From NCBI GenBank assembly GCA_019426215.1, contig CM033391.1, positions 19,766,708 to 19,830,707 of the forward strand: a DNA stretch of 64,000 nucleotides. The letters are read 5' to 3'. The stretch is from Buddleja alternifolia (taxonomy: Eukaryota; Streptophyta; Magnoliopsida; Lamiales; Scrophulariaceae). The position numbers were made by a program, and so were the translations under genes. Of the stretch, positions 1 to 9,137 are shown one piece after another. Below the pieces are notes generated by a model that made no database searches, had not been told where the DNA came from, and was given only the letters and a program-made list of their open reading frames with translations. Position 1 is the first letter of the stretch. Each line of letters opens with the position of its first letter.

Positions 1-1034
1 CCTCGCGATAACCTTAACTTAGGATTATCTACCGACCCCTGCCCAAATGGGCTAATGGTGGTCATACGCCTTTTTATTTATTTATTCTACGGTATATGCG
101 GCAAATACGATCGTAATACGTAAACAGACAAAATACATTAAATTGAGAAAAAGGAGCATACCTCCATCGATTCTTGATTCGAAGTACAGGCTACGGATTC
201 AACCTCTCGCTACGTCTGTTACTATGCTACCAGATTACTCTATACTAAAAATTACAAGTGTTTGAACAGAATCTAAATTCTAAAGGGAAACTACGAAAAT
301 ATTGAACTACACTACGTAAACTGCTCTAATGGAAAATCTGAAAAGATAAGTTTTTCTCTGAGATGTTGTCTGCCTTCTTCCTTCTTCTTCTCGCCTTTTA
401 TCTTTGCGGACGCCCCACGTTCCCATTTTATCTAGCCGTCCTTAACTCCCTTTTTCAAAATCTCAGAGTTTGGCACGTCCATTTCTCTTTTGGATAAACT
501 TTTTCGTTAAATGGGCCCCATTTCCTTGCCTCTTTATATTCGCTCAAATGGCCCATATCATTTTGTTTCCCTACTTGGGCCTATCTCCATTCAGTCTCTT
601 TTTCATGGTATTTTTCGAATAGCCCATTTGTCATTTATTATTTATTATAAACAAATGACACTATTCTAACAAATATCTTAGATCTTGATACCGCTTAACC
701 CTAAACAAAATGTGTCAGATTTTGATGTGTTGAAAATGAAAAATAGGAGATATTTCGGCTGGGATTGTATTTCATTGAGGCCGGAAATGGAAAATCCAAA
801 CATGAGTTAGGTTTCATTTTGGCCGAAAAACATGCACGAGATTTTCGAATCTTGTAATATTGACACTATCGAATAATTAGTCTGTCCATTTCAATTAACA
901 ATAATATGTATTTCGTGCAAGAGGAGTATTAAGCTAAATAACTTTTCTTTCGTGATATATACTCCTTATTTAGATGTTTGTGTTTGAATAAATACTACAA
1001 ATCCAAACCAGAGCTTAAAAGGTCATCTTATGTA
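1..1034. other. AT-rich non-coding stretch, unclassified
   Basis: No convincing coding frame is seen. About 30-640 contains several TGGGCC/GGGCCC/GGCCCA words. These resemble plant TCP/site II promoter motifs, but the same words are common in the retroelement LTRs and leaders elsewhere in this window, so a promoter is not claimed. It could be an old degraded LTR. Confidence 0.4.
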
Positions 1035-1186
1035 AGGACGGGGTCAGGATTTTAATTTTGGGGATGAATAAAAAAAAAAAAAGGAAGGGATTGAATTTTA
1101 ATTACTAAAAATTTATAGGGTAAAAAAAATATTTTTCAAAAGTCGAGAGGGGATGGCTATCACACTATCCCTTGCTCCATCACTGA
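1035..1186. mobile_element. Small hAT/Mutator-like MITE (candidate)
   Basis: A 152 bp segment has imperfect inverted ends: AGGACGGGGTCAGG on the left, and the reverse complement of the right end reads GTGATGGAGCAAGG. It is flanked by near-identical 9-mers TCTTATGTA (1026-1034) and TCTCATGTA (1187-1195), read as a target-site duplication with one change. The terminal words resemble the common plant MITE end GTGACGGAGCCAGGA. The core is a poly-A-rich stretch without coding capacity. Family assignment is an inference. Confidence 0.45.
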
Positions 1187-1195
1187 TCTCATGTA

Positions 1196-2620
1196 TCATT
1201 ATTATTATCTTGAAGTTTAAATGGGTAATTTTATATCAGATTGAGTCTAATGGTTTGAGTGTGAATTTTTGTGTCTATCTTTCTCATACAAGTGTATATG
1301 GGGACTGTACATAATATATATTACTGTGTGAGAGATATAGATATTAGAATCATTAAATTTGGTCCAGCATAGATTTTCCGAGTTTAAACCAAGTAATCTA
1401 AATAAGTTTTGACTTAATGGAGCATTATTCTGCACAGTGTTTTTTTTTTTTTTTCTAAAAAAAAGCTTCATCAATAATTAGAAGTGAAAAGGATAAAATA
1501 TTAATTAGAAAATGGTCTAAACAGTGAAATGCATTAAAACAGTAGCAACAGTGAAGTAGGGGCAATACGCATGCCACGTGAGGTGAGATGAAGAATACGA
1601 AAAGGCGACAGGTCACGTGCGCCCATCTCCTGCCATGCTGCTTGCTCGGCCTCGCGTGCGGTGGGGACCATCTTTTTCTTCTTCAATTCCGTTTCTGTTT
1701 AACGCCGTCAACGGTACGTTAAGATGTTTGACGTTCATAAATCATATCTAGACTTTTTTTTCTTTTTGCCAAGTCATATCTATAAGACTATATATCTACT
1801 ATGCACTGATACTTTTAAAATTAGATTAGTGTAGTATTACACTCGTATCGAATACAATATTCTGTGGATATCACTCGTATACGTATCGTATATTTTTTTA
1901 AAGTATCCAAAAATTAAATAAAAAAAGAAATTTCGAATACCATATCCGATATTATCTGATGTCGTATTCTATATAAAATTTGAAGTATCTGACACTGCTT
2001 GGATATTGGACATAGTATTTTTTGAATATTATATAATATTTTATTGGTTAAAATAAAAAAATAATAATGACTTTAACCGTACATTCAAAAGTTAAACAAA
2101 CAAAATAAAAATTTAGAGAAGCAATAAACCATTTTGATATCACTTCTTAGTATATTTCTTCTTCTCTTGCTCTGCGTGAAACCTATCATTCACACTTGAT
2201 TATAAAAATATCATACCCGTATCCTCGTATTTGTATCCGTGCATCATAGCTATATACTTTATTCTGCGGATCCCTCAACTTTAACTTTATCTCATTTTAC
2301 TCCCTCGGTCTTTCAAAAACTAAGGCTTTGTTTGTGTATGTTTTTAAATTTCATTGTCTATACCCTACGTCACAAAATTTTAAAAATCGCACTACAAACA
2401 ATTTTCTTTCAAATTCATCTTTTCCTCATCTTGACTTTCATTTTTCCCTATATAACTACCTATCAATCACTACATTCATCATTTCACATAATCATCAATC
2501 AATAATCAATTATTCCAACTAATATTTTTCTCTTTCTCTTTCATATTTTATAATTTTTAATTTATATTTAACATATCATACATCAACCAACCATTTTTTA
2601 TTTAACATATTTTACAAATT
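1196..2620. other. Non-coding stretch with paired G-boxes
   Basis: No gene is recognised. Two CACGTG G-box palindromes lie at 1575-1580 and 1614-1619, in a locally GC-richer patch (about 1560-1720) with no transposon hallmark. This patch is a candidate remnant of host regulatory DNA. The remainder is AT-rich low-complexity sequence. Confidence 0.4.
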
Positions 2621-2623
2621 TTA

Positions 2624-3020
2624 AGCTATATTTGGTTATGTTTTGGGATGGTATTTTGATGAGAATTATTGGTGAGAAATTTATGGGGACACGTGCGTGG
2701 TTGATGAGATTGTGTTTGATTTTATTTTGGGAGTTGGTTTTTGGGTGTGTTTTTTTGATGAGATATTGTTTGGTTTTGTCTCCAGAGAGAACAAAAGTTA
2801 CTGTAGCAGTTAAATCATGAAATTTTTGTCTGTTAGAGAAGAGAGAGAGCACATAGAGAGGAGTGTAGGGACAAAGTAGGTACAGAAAAATGAAAAATAA
2901 TTATTATGTTTTTTTTTACCAAAAAAGTAGTGTATTTTTTACCAAATATTTTGTGAACCAAACATAATTTGGTGAGAATTTTGGACCAAACATGGTATGG
3001 AAACATAATCAAACATTGCC
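2624..3020. mobile_element. Tourist-like (PIF/Harbinger) MITE
   Basis: A 397 bp element is bounded by TTA target duplications at 2621-2623 and 3021-3023. Its terminal inverted repeats match at about 16 of 20 positions: AGCTATATTTGGTTATGTTT on the left, against GGCAATGTTTGATTATGTTT read inward from the right. A 3-bp TTA duplication is the hallmark of PIF/Harbinger-derived Tourist MITEs. It has no transposase coding capacity. A second copy with the same left end begins at 6068, and a right-half relative lies near 29090-29388. Confidence 0.75.
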
Positions 3021-3023
3021 TTA

Positions 3024-3388
3024 ACTTTTTTAAAAACATAAACAAATACAATACACATTATTTTATTTTTACACGAATCTCTATAAAACGCATTTCTCGA
3101 GTAATTTTTAGGATTCTAACTACACACCAACATGAAACCTCCGTGTTAAGGTAAACCGACAAGAAACTCTTTATGTCAACTTATATCCTAAATACCACTA
3201 TGAAATTTTATAATTGTTCTTTTGCGTTAATAACTCTAACGACATTACAATTTTTTTTTTAATGCTTTGCACATTACACCTCTTCTTTTTGCATACGTCA
3301 TATTTATTATCATTGTTTCTTGGGCAAATTGCATAAAATCCCCATGTCTTTGGTTTAAATGCAAAAAATCCACTGAAATAACAATGTA
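3024..3388. other. AT-rich spacer
   Basis: No gene, repeat boundary or RNA gene is recognised. It is plain AT-rich intergenic sequence ending at the left LTR of the small retroelement. Confidence 0.5.
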
Positions 3389-3594
3389 TGTTAGATTAGA
3401 AAAAACCACGTAGGAAACTTGTATTATTGAGTAACATATTTATAAAGTTACATAAATTTGGTAAATAAGTGAACCCTAAACTATAAACAAGGAAAGATAA
3501 ATACAAAAAAATATATTCTAAGCTGTAAAGATGAATACAAAGAAATATAAAATAAGGAAAGATCCTATACTAATCTAAAAGATATATTCTAACA
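3389..3594 (-). repeat. 3' LTR of short retroelement
   Basis: This 206 bp direct repeat closely matches 4478-4684 and has TG...CA ends. It is followed inward by the polypurine tract at 3595-3603. Confidence 0.75.
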
Positions 3595-3736
3595 CTCCCC
3601 CACAGTCGAAATGAGAATTGCTCGAACGCTGAGGCTGGATTGAAAATCCAAGAGGAGTCGGGACGGTACGCCTTTAACAAATGTTGTTTAGCAGCATCTT
3701 TTGTTTTCTTTGCATCTTGGTTGATAGATATAATTT

Positions 3737-3826
3737 TCAATGGTTCTTGATTAAATCAAGAGGGTGGGTACTACAATGGGCCACGATAGAAGCAATTCCT
3801 CCTTCAACAAATCCCTTCACACCCAT
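3737..3826 (-). pseudogene. Captured 5' fragment of a mitochondrial dicarboxylate carrier gene
   Basis: The reading frame runs from ATG (3824-3826) to TGA (3737-3739) and encodes 29 residues, beginning MGVKGFVEGGIASIVA and continuing to CSTHPLDLIK. This is the N-terminus of plant mitochondrial dicarboxylate carriers (DIC/UCP5 group of the SLC25 family), including the first carrier signature PxDxxK (PLDLIK). The intact protein is about 300 residues with six membrane helices. Here homology stops after residue 27, and the sequence passes into retroelement tail and a stop. The pyrimidine-rich stretch upstream of the ATG (about 3830-3990) looks like a plant 5' UTR and is probably part of the capture. 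One residue in the conserved block differs from the usual family sequence (H where G is typical). It is non-functional as a carrier. Confidence 0.8.
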
Positions 3827-4477
3827 ATCATGTAATTTTGTGTAAGCAATTGAGAAAGAAAAGAGAATGTAAAAATAGAAAAAGGTAAGAATAGAGACTG
3901 GAAACAGAGTTAAATATATAGTGAGAAAGAGAAAGAGAGAGAGAGAGACAAACAGAGAAAGAAATAGGAGAGAAGGAGGACATGTGGAGGCTGAGCAAAT
4001 AACTATGGGGAAAAGGAATACCCCATAGATACAAAACCCGACTATAGGGCTAGGCACAACCGAAAATTATACCTTGCACACGAAATTTGAAGGAAAAAGA
4101 TGGCTATTCTTTTATGTTAACAACAATCAAAAGAACGCCATATATACTTATACGTGTGGATAAAGTTTTTTTTTTTAAAATTCAGAAAAAAAAGACAAAA
4201 AAAATAGGGATTTAACAACTTGCAATTCAACGCCATAAAAGTGGGTAAAAAATAGAGATGTGGAAATAATGAAAAAGAGAGAAAGAGAGTGAGAAAGAAA
4301 GAAGAAAGAAAGATTTGTTGGCAGAAGCTGTACTATATAAGAGTGGTGGGCTGCCATTGTTGTGTGTGGGAAGGAAAGAAAAAAAATTACGGAGCCGGAC
4401 GGGTACGACAATGGTAGAGGCTGGCAGAAGCGATAGATTGTGAGGGTTGAGAGAATAAACTCTTTAGCTCGATACCA

Positions 4478-4684
4478 TGTTAGATTAGAGAAAACCACAT
4501 GAGAAACTTGTATTACTGAATAACATATTTATAGAGTTATATAGATTTGGTAAACAAGTAAACCCTAAGCTATAAACAAAGAAAGATAAATACAAGAAAA
4601 AATATTCTAAGCTATAAAGATAAATACAAAGAAATATAAGATAAGAAAAAATCATATTCTAATCTAAAAGATATATTCTAAGCA
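4478..4684 (-). repeat. 5' LTR of short retroelement
   Basis: This 207 bp repeat matches 3389-3594. The primer-binding-site-like sequence adjoins its inner end at 4467-4477, marking it as the 5' LTR of a minus-strand element. Confidence 0.75.
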
Positions 4685-4689
4685 TAATA

Positions 4690-5019
4690 AAAAAATAGGC
4701 TACACACACCATCACCACCCACCCAGGATCCCGTCGCCACCATCACCACGAGCCCTATTTCGCCTCATCCACCCCTAGTCCCCCACTGAATTTGGAGTCG
4801 TGAGAAAGATAAAGGCGGCGCTTTACTTTGTTTACTGTGGTCGCGGGGCCGTATGAGTCAGAGACGGAACGCAGGTGAAAATGAACAACGGTGGGCCGGA
4901 GGAAAAAAGGTTGGTGGATGTGTATATATCCATACAGTTAACAACTTTAGGAGATGTATACATATGTATTATTAATATATATTTTTATAATTTTTTTTAA
5001 TAAATTTAAAATCATATAT
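4690..5019. other. Non-coding spacer
   Basis: No gene is recognised. There is a short GC-richer patch at 4730-4900, then AT-rich sequence with a TA run before the tandem duplication. Confidence 0.5.
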
Positions 5020-5275
5020 ATATATATAAGATTTTTAATAAATGTGCATTCATTTAATATAAACCAATTTTAGTATATTAGATCAAACAGTCTTAAATTA
5101 GTGGTAAAATATTAACACCCGGGCAAAAAATTTATAACCAATCGCAAATATATAAGATTTTTAATAAATGTGCATGCATTTAATATAAACCATTGATTTT
5201 AGTATATTAGATCAAATAGTCTTAAATTAGTGGCAAAATATTAACACCCGGGCAAAAAATTTATAACCAATCGCA
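5020..5275. repeat. Two-copy tandem duplication, about 127 bp unit
   Basis: 5020-5146 and 5147-5275 are near-identical. Each starts with ATATATAAGATTTTTAATAA and ends with CCAATCGCAA. They differ by a few substitutions and a short insertion. Each contains the palindrome CCCGGG. No coding role is visible. Confidence 0.85.
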
Positions 5276-5387
5276 AGATCCACGCTTGTCTCGCGTAGGG
5301 GGCTACAAAGCTTCTTTATTTTATTTTTAGGAGGATTTAGTGATAATGTATTTTTTTAATAAGAGTAAGTGCATAATTTGATATCTT

Positions 5388-5388
<1 letters not shown>

Positions 5389-5420
<32 letters not shown>
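5389..5420 (+). repeat. Homopolymer run of 32 G
   Basis: Uninterrupted G run, followed by TT and GGGGG. The length may be inexact because such runs are hard to sequence. Confidence 0.9.
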
Positions 5421-5422
<2 letters not shown>

Positions 5423-6064
5423 GGGGGTTGTTACATGTATTTTTCTCTTTATTTTTGTAATTTATTATTGATCAACCATGCTTCATGTCAAGCTTCTTAC
5501 ATAAAAATATGATATTTTTCGCTTCTTACATAAAAATATGATGTTTTTTACTATTCCTTGCAGACAATGTGTATGGTAGTGACTTAGAAAACATAGAGCA
5601 TAGATAGGACGACCCCAAATTGAAATAGAAATTTTCCCATACGAGAAAGGTATGGGCAAGTTTTGCTTATCAGAAAAATATATGTTAGATCAAGTACAAT
5701 AATTTTGATGTCTATTTCTCTTACGTAGTAAGATATATTATGTATCATTCTCATACACACATACATGAAAATAAATTTAAAATACACATTTAAATTATTG
5801 GACTTGTTCTATCACAGTCCATAGAATTACCGCTTAACAGTTATTAACACTACATCAACACACGAGATAAAAGATATGATAGGAGCGTAGGCGCAAGTAA
5901 TGTTAAAGTGGCGATAGCACGTGACTCAAAGTCTCAAAGCCTACAGGCTGTGCGTCGCTCTCATTCTCGTGATGGTATCACGTGGTGGTAAAGATTGGAG
6001 AAATGGGGCCCTCTTTGGAGCTATCATCGTTGATTTATAAATCCCCATTCGAGTTATTACAAAG
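5421..6064. other. Intergenic stretch with paired G-boxes and TATA-like word
   Basis: No coding frame is recognised. CACGTG occurs at 5918-5923 and 5979-5984, and a TATA-like TTTATAAATC lies near 6036-6046. Together they could be leftover promoter-like host DNA. A short two-copy tandem repeat of about 28 bp (GCTTCTTACATAAAAATATG) lies near 5490-5546. Confidence 0.35.
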
Positions 6065-6181
6065 TTAAGGTTATGTTTGATTATGTTTTGGGGTTGTGTT
6101 TTGTTGAGAATTTTTGGTGAGAGTGTTTGAGTGTTTTTTTGGTGAGATGTTGTTTGTTATTGTTTGCAAAGGGAATAAAAG

Positions 6182-7365
6182 AGAAACATTACAGATTTCG
6201 TCTCTAAACTTGTTCCCAAAAATAAATTTCATTCGTCATGTTACAAAACCGACACATTTGGTTCCTTAAGTTACAAAATATGCACAAATATAGTCTCTGC
6301 CGTCAATTTACCGTTTATAACTAATGGAAATATTTTTAATTAGTTTCTTATTTTATTTTGTTTATTTTTAATTAGTTTTATTAATTTAAAATAATATTGT
6401 AAGTTCTCTTATTTATTTTAAAGTTTATTTTATTTTGTATTAAGGATGAGCCTTATAGGCTAAATCCTTTTGTGTTAAATTATATCTAGACTCTCATGAT
6501 TCTTCTAAAAAACCATGGATTGATAATTCTAAAAAGAGGGAGTAGGAAATCGTGGGACCCCCAATTTCTCTCCAGGATACTTTTGCAAGGGTCACCACAG
6601 AAAGAAGGAATTATAGGTACTTATAAAAATAAGCCTATACATTTGAAATTTATAACAAAACCTTTTACAAAAGTTTCACTTGGGATGTATGAACATATCA
6701 AACCTAAAGAAAATCAATTAAACTTTCTTAAAACTGAAGTTAATATTTTAACTCTTGAAGAAAAACTTCAAAAATACCTTTTATATTAATATTTTAATCA
6801 GTTTTATTTTTATTTATTTTATTTCATTATTTTTTATTTTTATTATTTTATATTAATTTTTCCATGTTAGTTAATTTTATTATTTTAAATAATATTTAAC
6901 TTTTTTAGTTTTTTATATTTTAAATTAATATTTTAATTAGTTTTATTTTATTTATTTATTTATTATTTTATAATATATTTTCTTAGTTAATTTTTTTATT
7001 TAAAAAAATATTTAAGCTTTTAAATATTTTCAAATTTTATATTTTTATTAAAAATTTTAATTTTTTATTAAATTTTAATTAAATTTTCATTTTCATTTTA
7101 TGTTTCTATCCAATATCCACGTGGCAAATTGAGATGTGACCACCTAGACACAATTGACTTCAAAATTGAAAATTCCCAAATTGAAAAACCTAACTAAACC
7201 CTAATTATTTTTTTGGGATTCCGTTAATTTGGACGGAAAGTCAATGGTGGGGATTACATTTGTACACATTTCGTAAGTTGAGGGACCAAATGTGTCGAGT
7301 CTGTAACATGATGGACCAAATGTGTTTTTGGTGACAAATTTAAGAACGAAAAATGTAATTATCCC
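6182..7365. mobile_element. Mutator-like element with long terminal inverted repeats
   Basis: The 1184 bp element is flanked by 9-bp duplications GAATAAAAG (6173-6181) and GAATAAATG (7366-7374), with one mismatch. Its ends form long, imperfect inverted repeats of roughly 120 bp. Both contain blocks such as CATGTTACA and GACACATTTGGT, followed by AAnTTACnAAATnTGnACAAAT in the same order. A 9-bp duplication with long TIRs is diagnostic of Mutator-type elements. No MULE transposase is seen, so it is non-autonomous. The core is very AT-rich and holds one 97-codon ORF. Confidence 0.8.
6496..6789 (+). CDS. Unidentified 97-aa ORF inside Mutator-like element
   Basis: A single open frame from ATG to TAA lies in an otherwise extremely AT-rich core. 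The predicted protein is basic and lysine/isoleucine-rich, with no membrane segment and no zinc-binding or catalytic motif that I recognise. The charged C-terminus (residues 65-97) is probably helical. It does not resemble a transposase. It may be a captured gene fragment, or a chance ORF, although its amino-acid composition looks more protein-like than a random AT-rich frame. Function is unknown. Confidence 0.3.
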   Translation: MILLKNHGLIILKRGSRKSWDPQFLSRILLQGSPQKEGIIGTYKNKPIHLKFITKPFTKVSLGMYEHIKPKENQLNFLKTEVNILTLEEKLQKYLLY

Positions 7366-7439
7366 GAATAAATGTTACTATAACAGTCAAATCATATAAG
7401 TTTTTATCTGCTAATAATTAAAAGTTATAATATAATATT

Positions 7440-7610
7440 AAGATTGTAATAATTGTTATATAAATGAATATATATGTGTGTATATATATGTATGTAATAG
7501 TAGTCGATATATATATATATATATATCTATATATTATAATTCTTATTACTTAATATATAAAAATAAGTTATTGGATATATATATATGTATATGTATATGT
7601 ATATATATAT
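7440..7610. repeat. TA/TATG microsatellite tract
   Basis: Runs of TATATA with interspersed TATG lie immediately before the left end of the SIRE element. They make the 5-bp target duplication (TATAT) hard to distinguish from the repeat itself. Confidence 0.8.
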
Positions 7611-9123
7611 TGGTGGTCCCAAGTGGCATATGAAAGGGTCTAGAAGGGGGGGTTGAATAGACCCTGAAGTTTTTTTCGACTTCAAAAATTTCGTATCACT
7701 TTTAAAGATTAGAACGCTTAGGAAGCTGAGCGCTTGAGTCAGGCGCTTCAGTAAAGATAACTTAGACTTAGTGATTTTAGCAATTTACCAAAGTAGGGTA
7801 ACGCTTAGATCACTTAATCAGGGTTAGCACATCGGAAATGATTTTAAAACTTTAGCGTTCGTTTTAATTAAATAGTCGCTTGGCAAATTAGCTTGTCTTT
7901 TTCAGAATAAATAATATAATATAAAACAAGACAATAATGAAAGTAAATGACACGAGAAATTGTAAGGTTCACTGGGTGATGTAATCCCAACTACGTCTTT
8001 CTTCTCCTTTTTCACTTGGAGGAAATTTACTAAGTTGATTATCAAAGAATCACACAGAATCTTCTACAAGGTAGTAAATAGGTGAAAATGATCTCGGGCT
8101 CCTTGATCACACAAATTTCAGCACCAATGAAGATTTTCTTCTACAAGCTTCTCTCACACAGAAATATTGTCTGTAAGAGGTTTTCAACTATTTTCTCACT
8201 CAGATGAAAGGTTGAGGCTTTTATCACAAGAGTTTGTTTGTTTTTGGAAAGATCAAACAACTTGAAATATCTCAGTAAGAATTTAGGTTTCTTCTTTGGA
8301 AAATATTTGAGATATTTGTAACTGTATGGAATGTATGTAAAAAGCTTGAAAGATTTTTGGCTATGGAGTTTCTAAGCTTTTTCTTTGAAAGAGAATTTCA
8401 GCAAAGTTTCTTGTGCATGTACGTATGTGTATATGTATTTATGTATGTTTTAAGGTTTGCTGGAATGAGGTATTTATAGGTTATTCTTGGAAATTGTCAG
8501 TTGGACATATGTAGTAGCGTGCCTTTCACGCGGCGCGTGATTCTACCTTTTCTCTGACATTCTTGAAATCCTGCTGGTTCCGATTGGACGGGAGCAGCTA
8601 TAAACTCTAAAATTGTGACAGTCTAGTCAAAAGTTGGCTTGTCCACAAGTCATAATAGCTTATCACATTTAATGCTCTTATCAGACATTTATTGCATTTG
8701 AATTTATTTCCCATTGGAAATAAATGTCCATTGAATGATTGCATTTAAGTCCTTCATGACTTAAGGATTTATTTCAGGTGAATCTGATACTGATCGCTGA
8801 AGTGCTTTGAGCGCTTGATCATAAATCCTGAAATAGTCCTTTAGCGTTTGACAGTTGCTAAGAACAAATCTTCATCTTTATTTGACTTCAGACGCTGATC
8901 TTCAACTTCTTCTCTAATAGACTCACCCAGAATTCTATTAGCGATTTGGTATCTAATACTTAGTCTAAAATCTACAAAGATAAAAATTATAAGACTCACA
9001 AAATTACATACTTTCAAATGCTTATACATTTATCTATGAAAATAGAAACTTACACTATATTTGGGATCCAACATAAAATCCTATCTTGTCATCATCAAAA
9101 CATCTAACATGAAATTCCTAACA
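7611..9123 (-). repeat. 3' LTR of SIRE element
   Basis: It begins TGGTGGTCCC and ends CCTAACA on the plus strand. It matches 27109-28622 over its whole length, and the solo LTR at 46377-48149 belongs to the same family. Confidence 0.95.
8841..9029 (-). CDS. Small LTR-encoded ORF, 62 aa (3' LTR copy)
   Basis: The frame is also open in the 5' LTR (28340-28528) with only a handful of residue changes. The core (DFRLSIRYQIANRIL to EDQRLKS) is recognisable in the solo LTR near 47890-48020, apart from one stop. The C-terminal half is charged (Glu/Lys/Arg-rich). No known domain is recognised. It lies near the 5' end of each LTR in the element's sense. It may be a chance ORF kept by recent common ancestry. 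Confidence 0.3.
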   Translation of the reverse strand: MYKHLKVCNFVSLIIFIFVDFRLSIRYQIANRILGESIREEVEDQRLKSNKDEDLFLATVKR

Positions 9124-9137
9124 ATTTCCCCCTTTTT
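9124..9137 (-). promoter_or_regulatory. Polypurine tract of SIRE element
   Basis: The minus strand reads AAAAAGGGGGAAAT directly before the 3' LTR, the normal position of the plus-strand primer. Confidence 0.9.

Larger units (their letters stand above)
3389..4684 (-). mobile_element. Short LTR retroelement (TRIM/LARD-like) with captured host sequence
   Basis: Two direct repeats of about 206 bp (3389-3594 and 4478-4684) begin TGTTAGATTAG and flank an 883 bp interior. Beside the right repeat, 4467-4477 reads TGGTATCGAGC on the minus strand, a one-base-shorter version of the iMet primer-binding site. Beside the left repeat lies a purine tract, GTGGGGGAG on the minus strand (3595-3603). The element is therefore minus-sense, with the right repeat as 5' LTR. 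There is no gag or pol. I could not find a clean 5-bp target duplication. The interior carries a mitochondrial carrier gene start, so the element is non-autonomous and transduced host sequence. Confidence 0.75.
6068..7420. mobile_element. Second Tourist-like MITE copy, interrupted
   Basis: After a TTA at 6065-6067 the sequence AGGTTATGTTTGATTATGTT matches the left end of the MITE at 2624. Homology runs to about 6181, is broken by a Mutator-like insertion, and resumes at 7375 (GTTACTATAACAGTCAAATC, against the equivalent stretch near 2797). The right end has decayed into AT-rich sequence near 7420, so that boundary is approximate. Confidence 0.6.

Noticed and set aside
510..640. TCP/site II promoter cluster
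   Set aside because: TGGGCC/GGCCCA words are equally frequent in the LTRs and leaders in this window and no downstream gene is found.
3828..4034. Ser/Leu-rich membrane-like ORF
   Set aside because: It reads the GA microsatellite and pyrimidine-rich UTR in the wrong frame; the true signal is the carrier N-terminus at 3737-3826.
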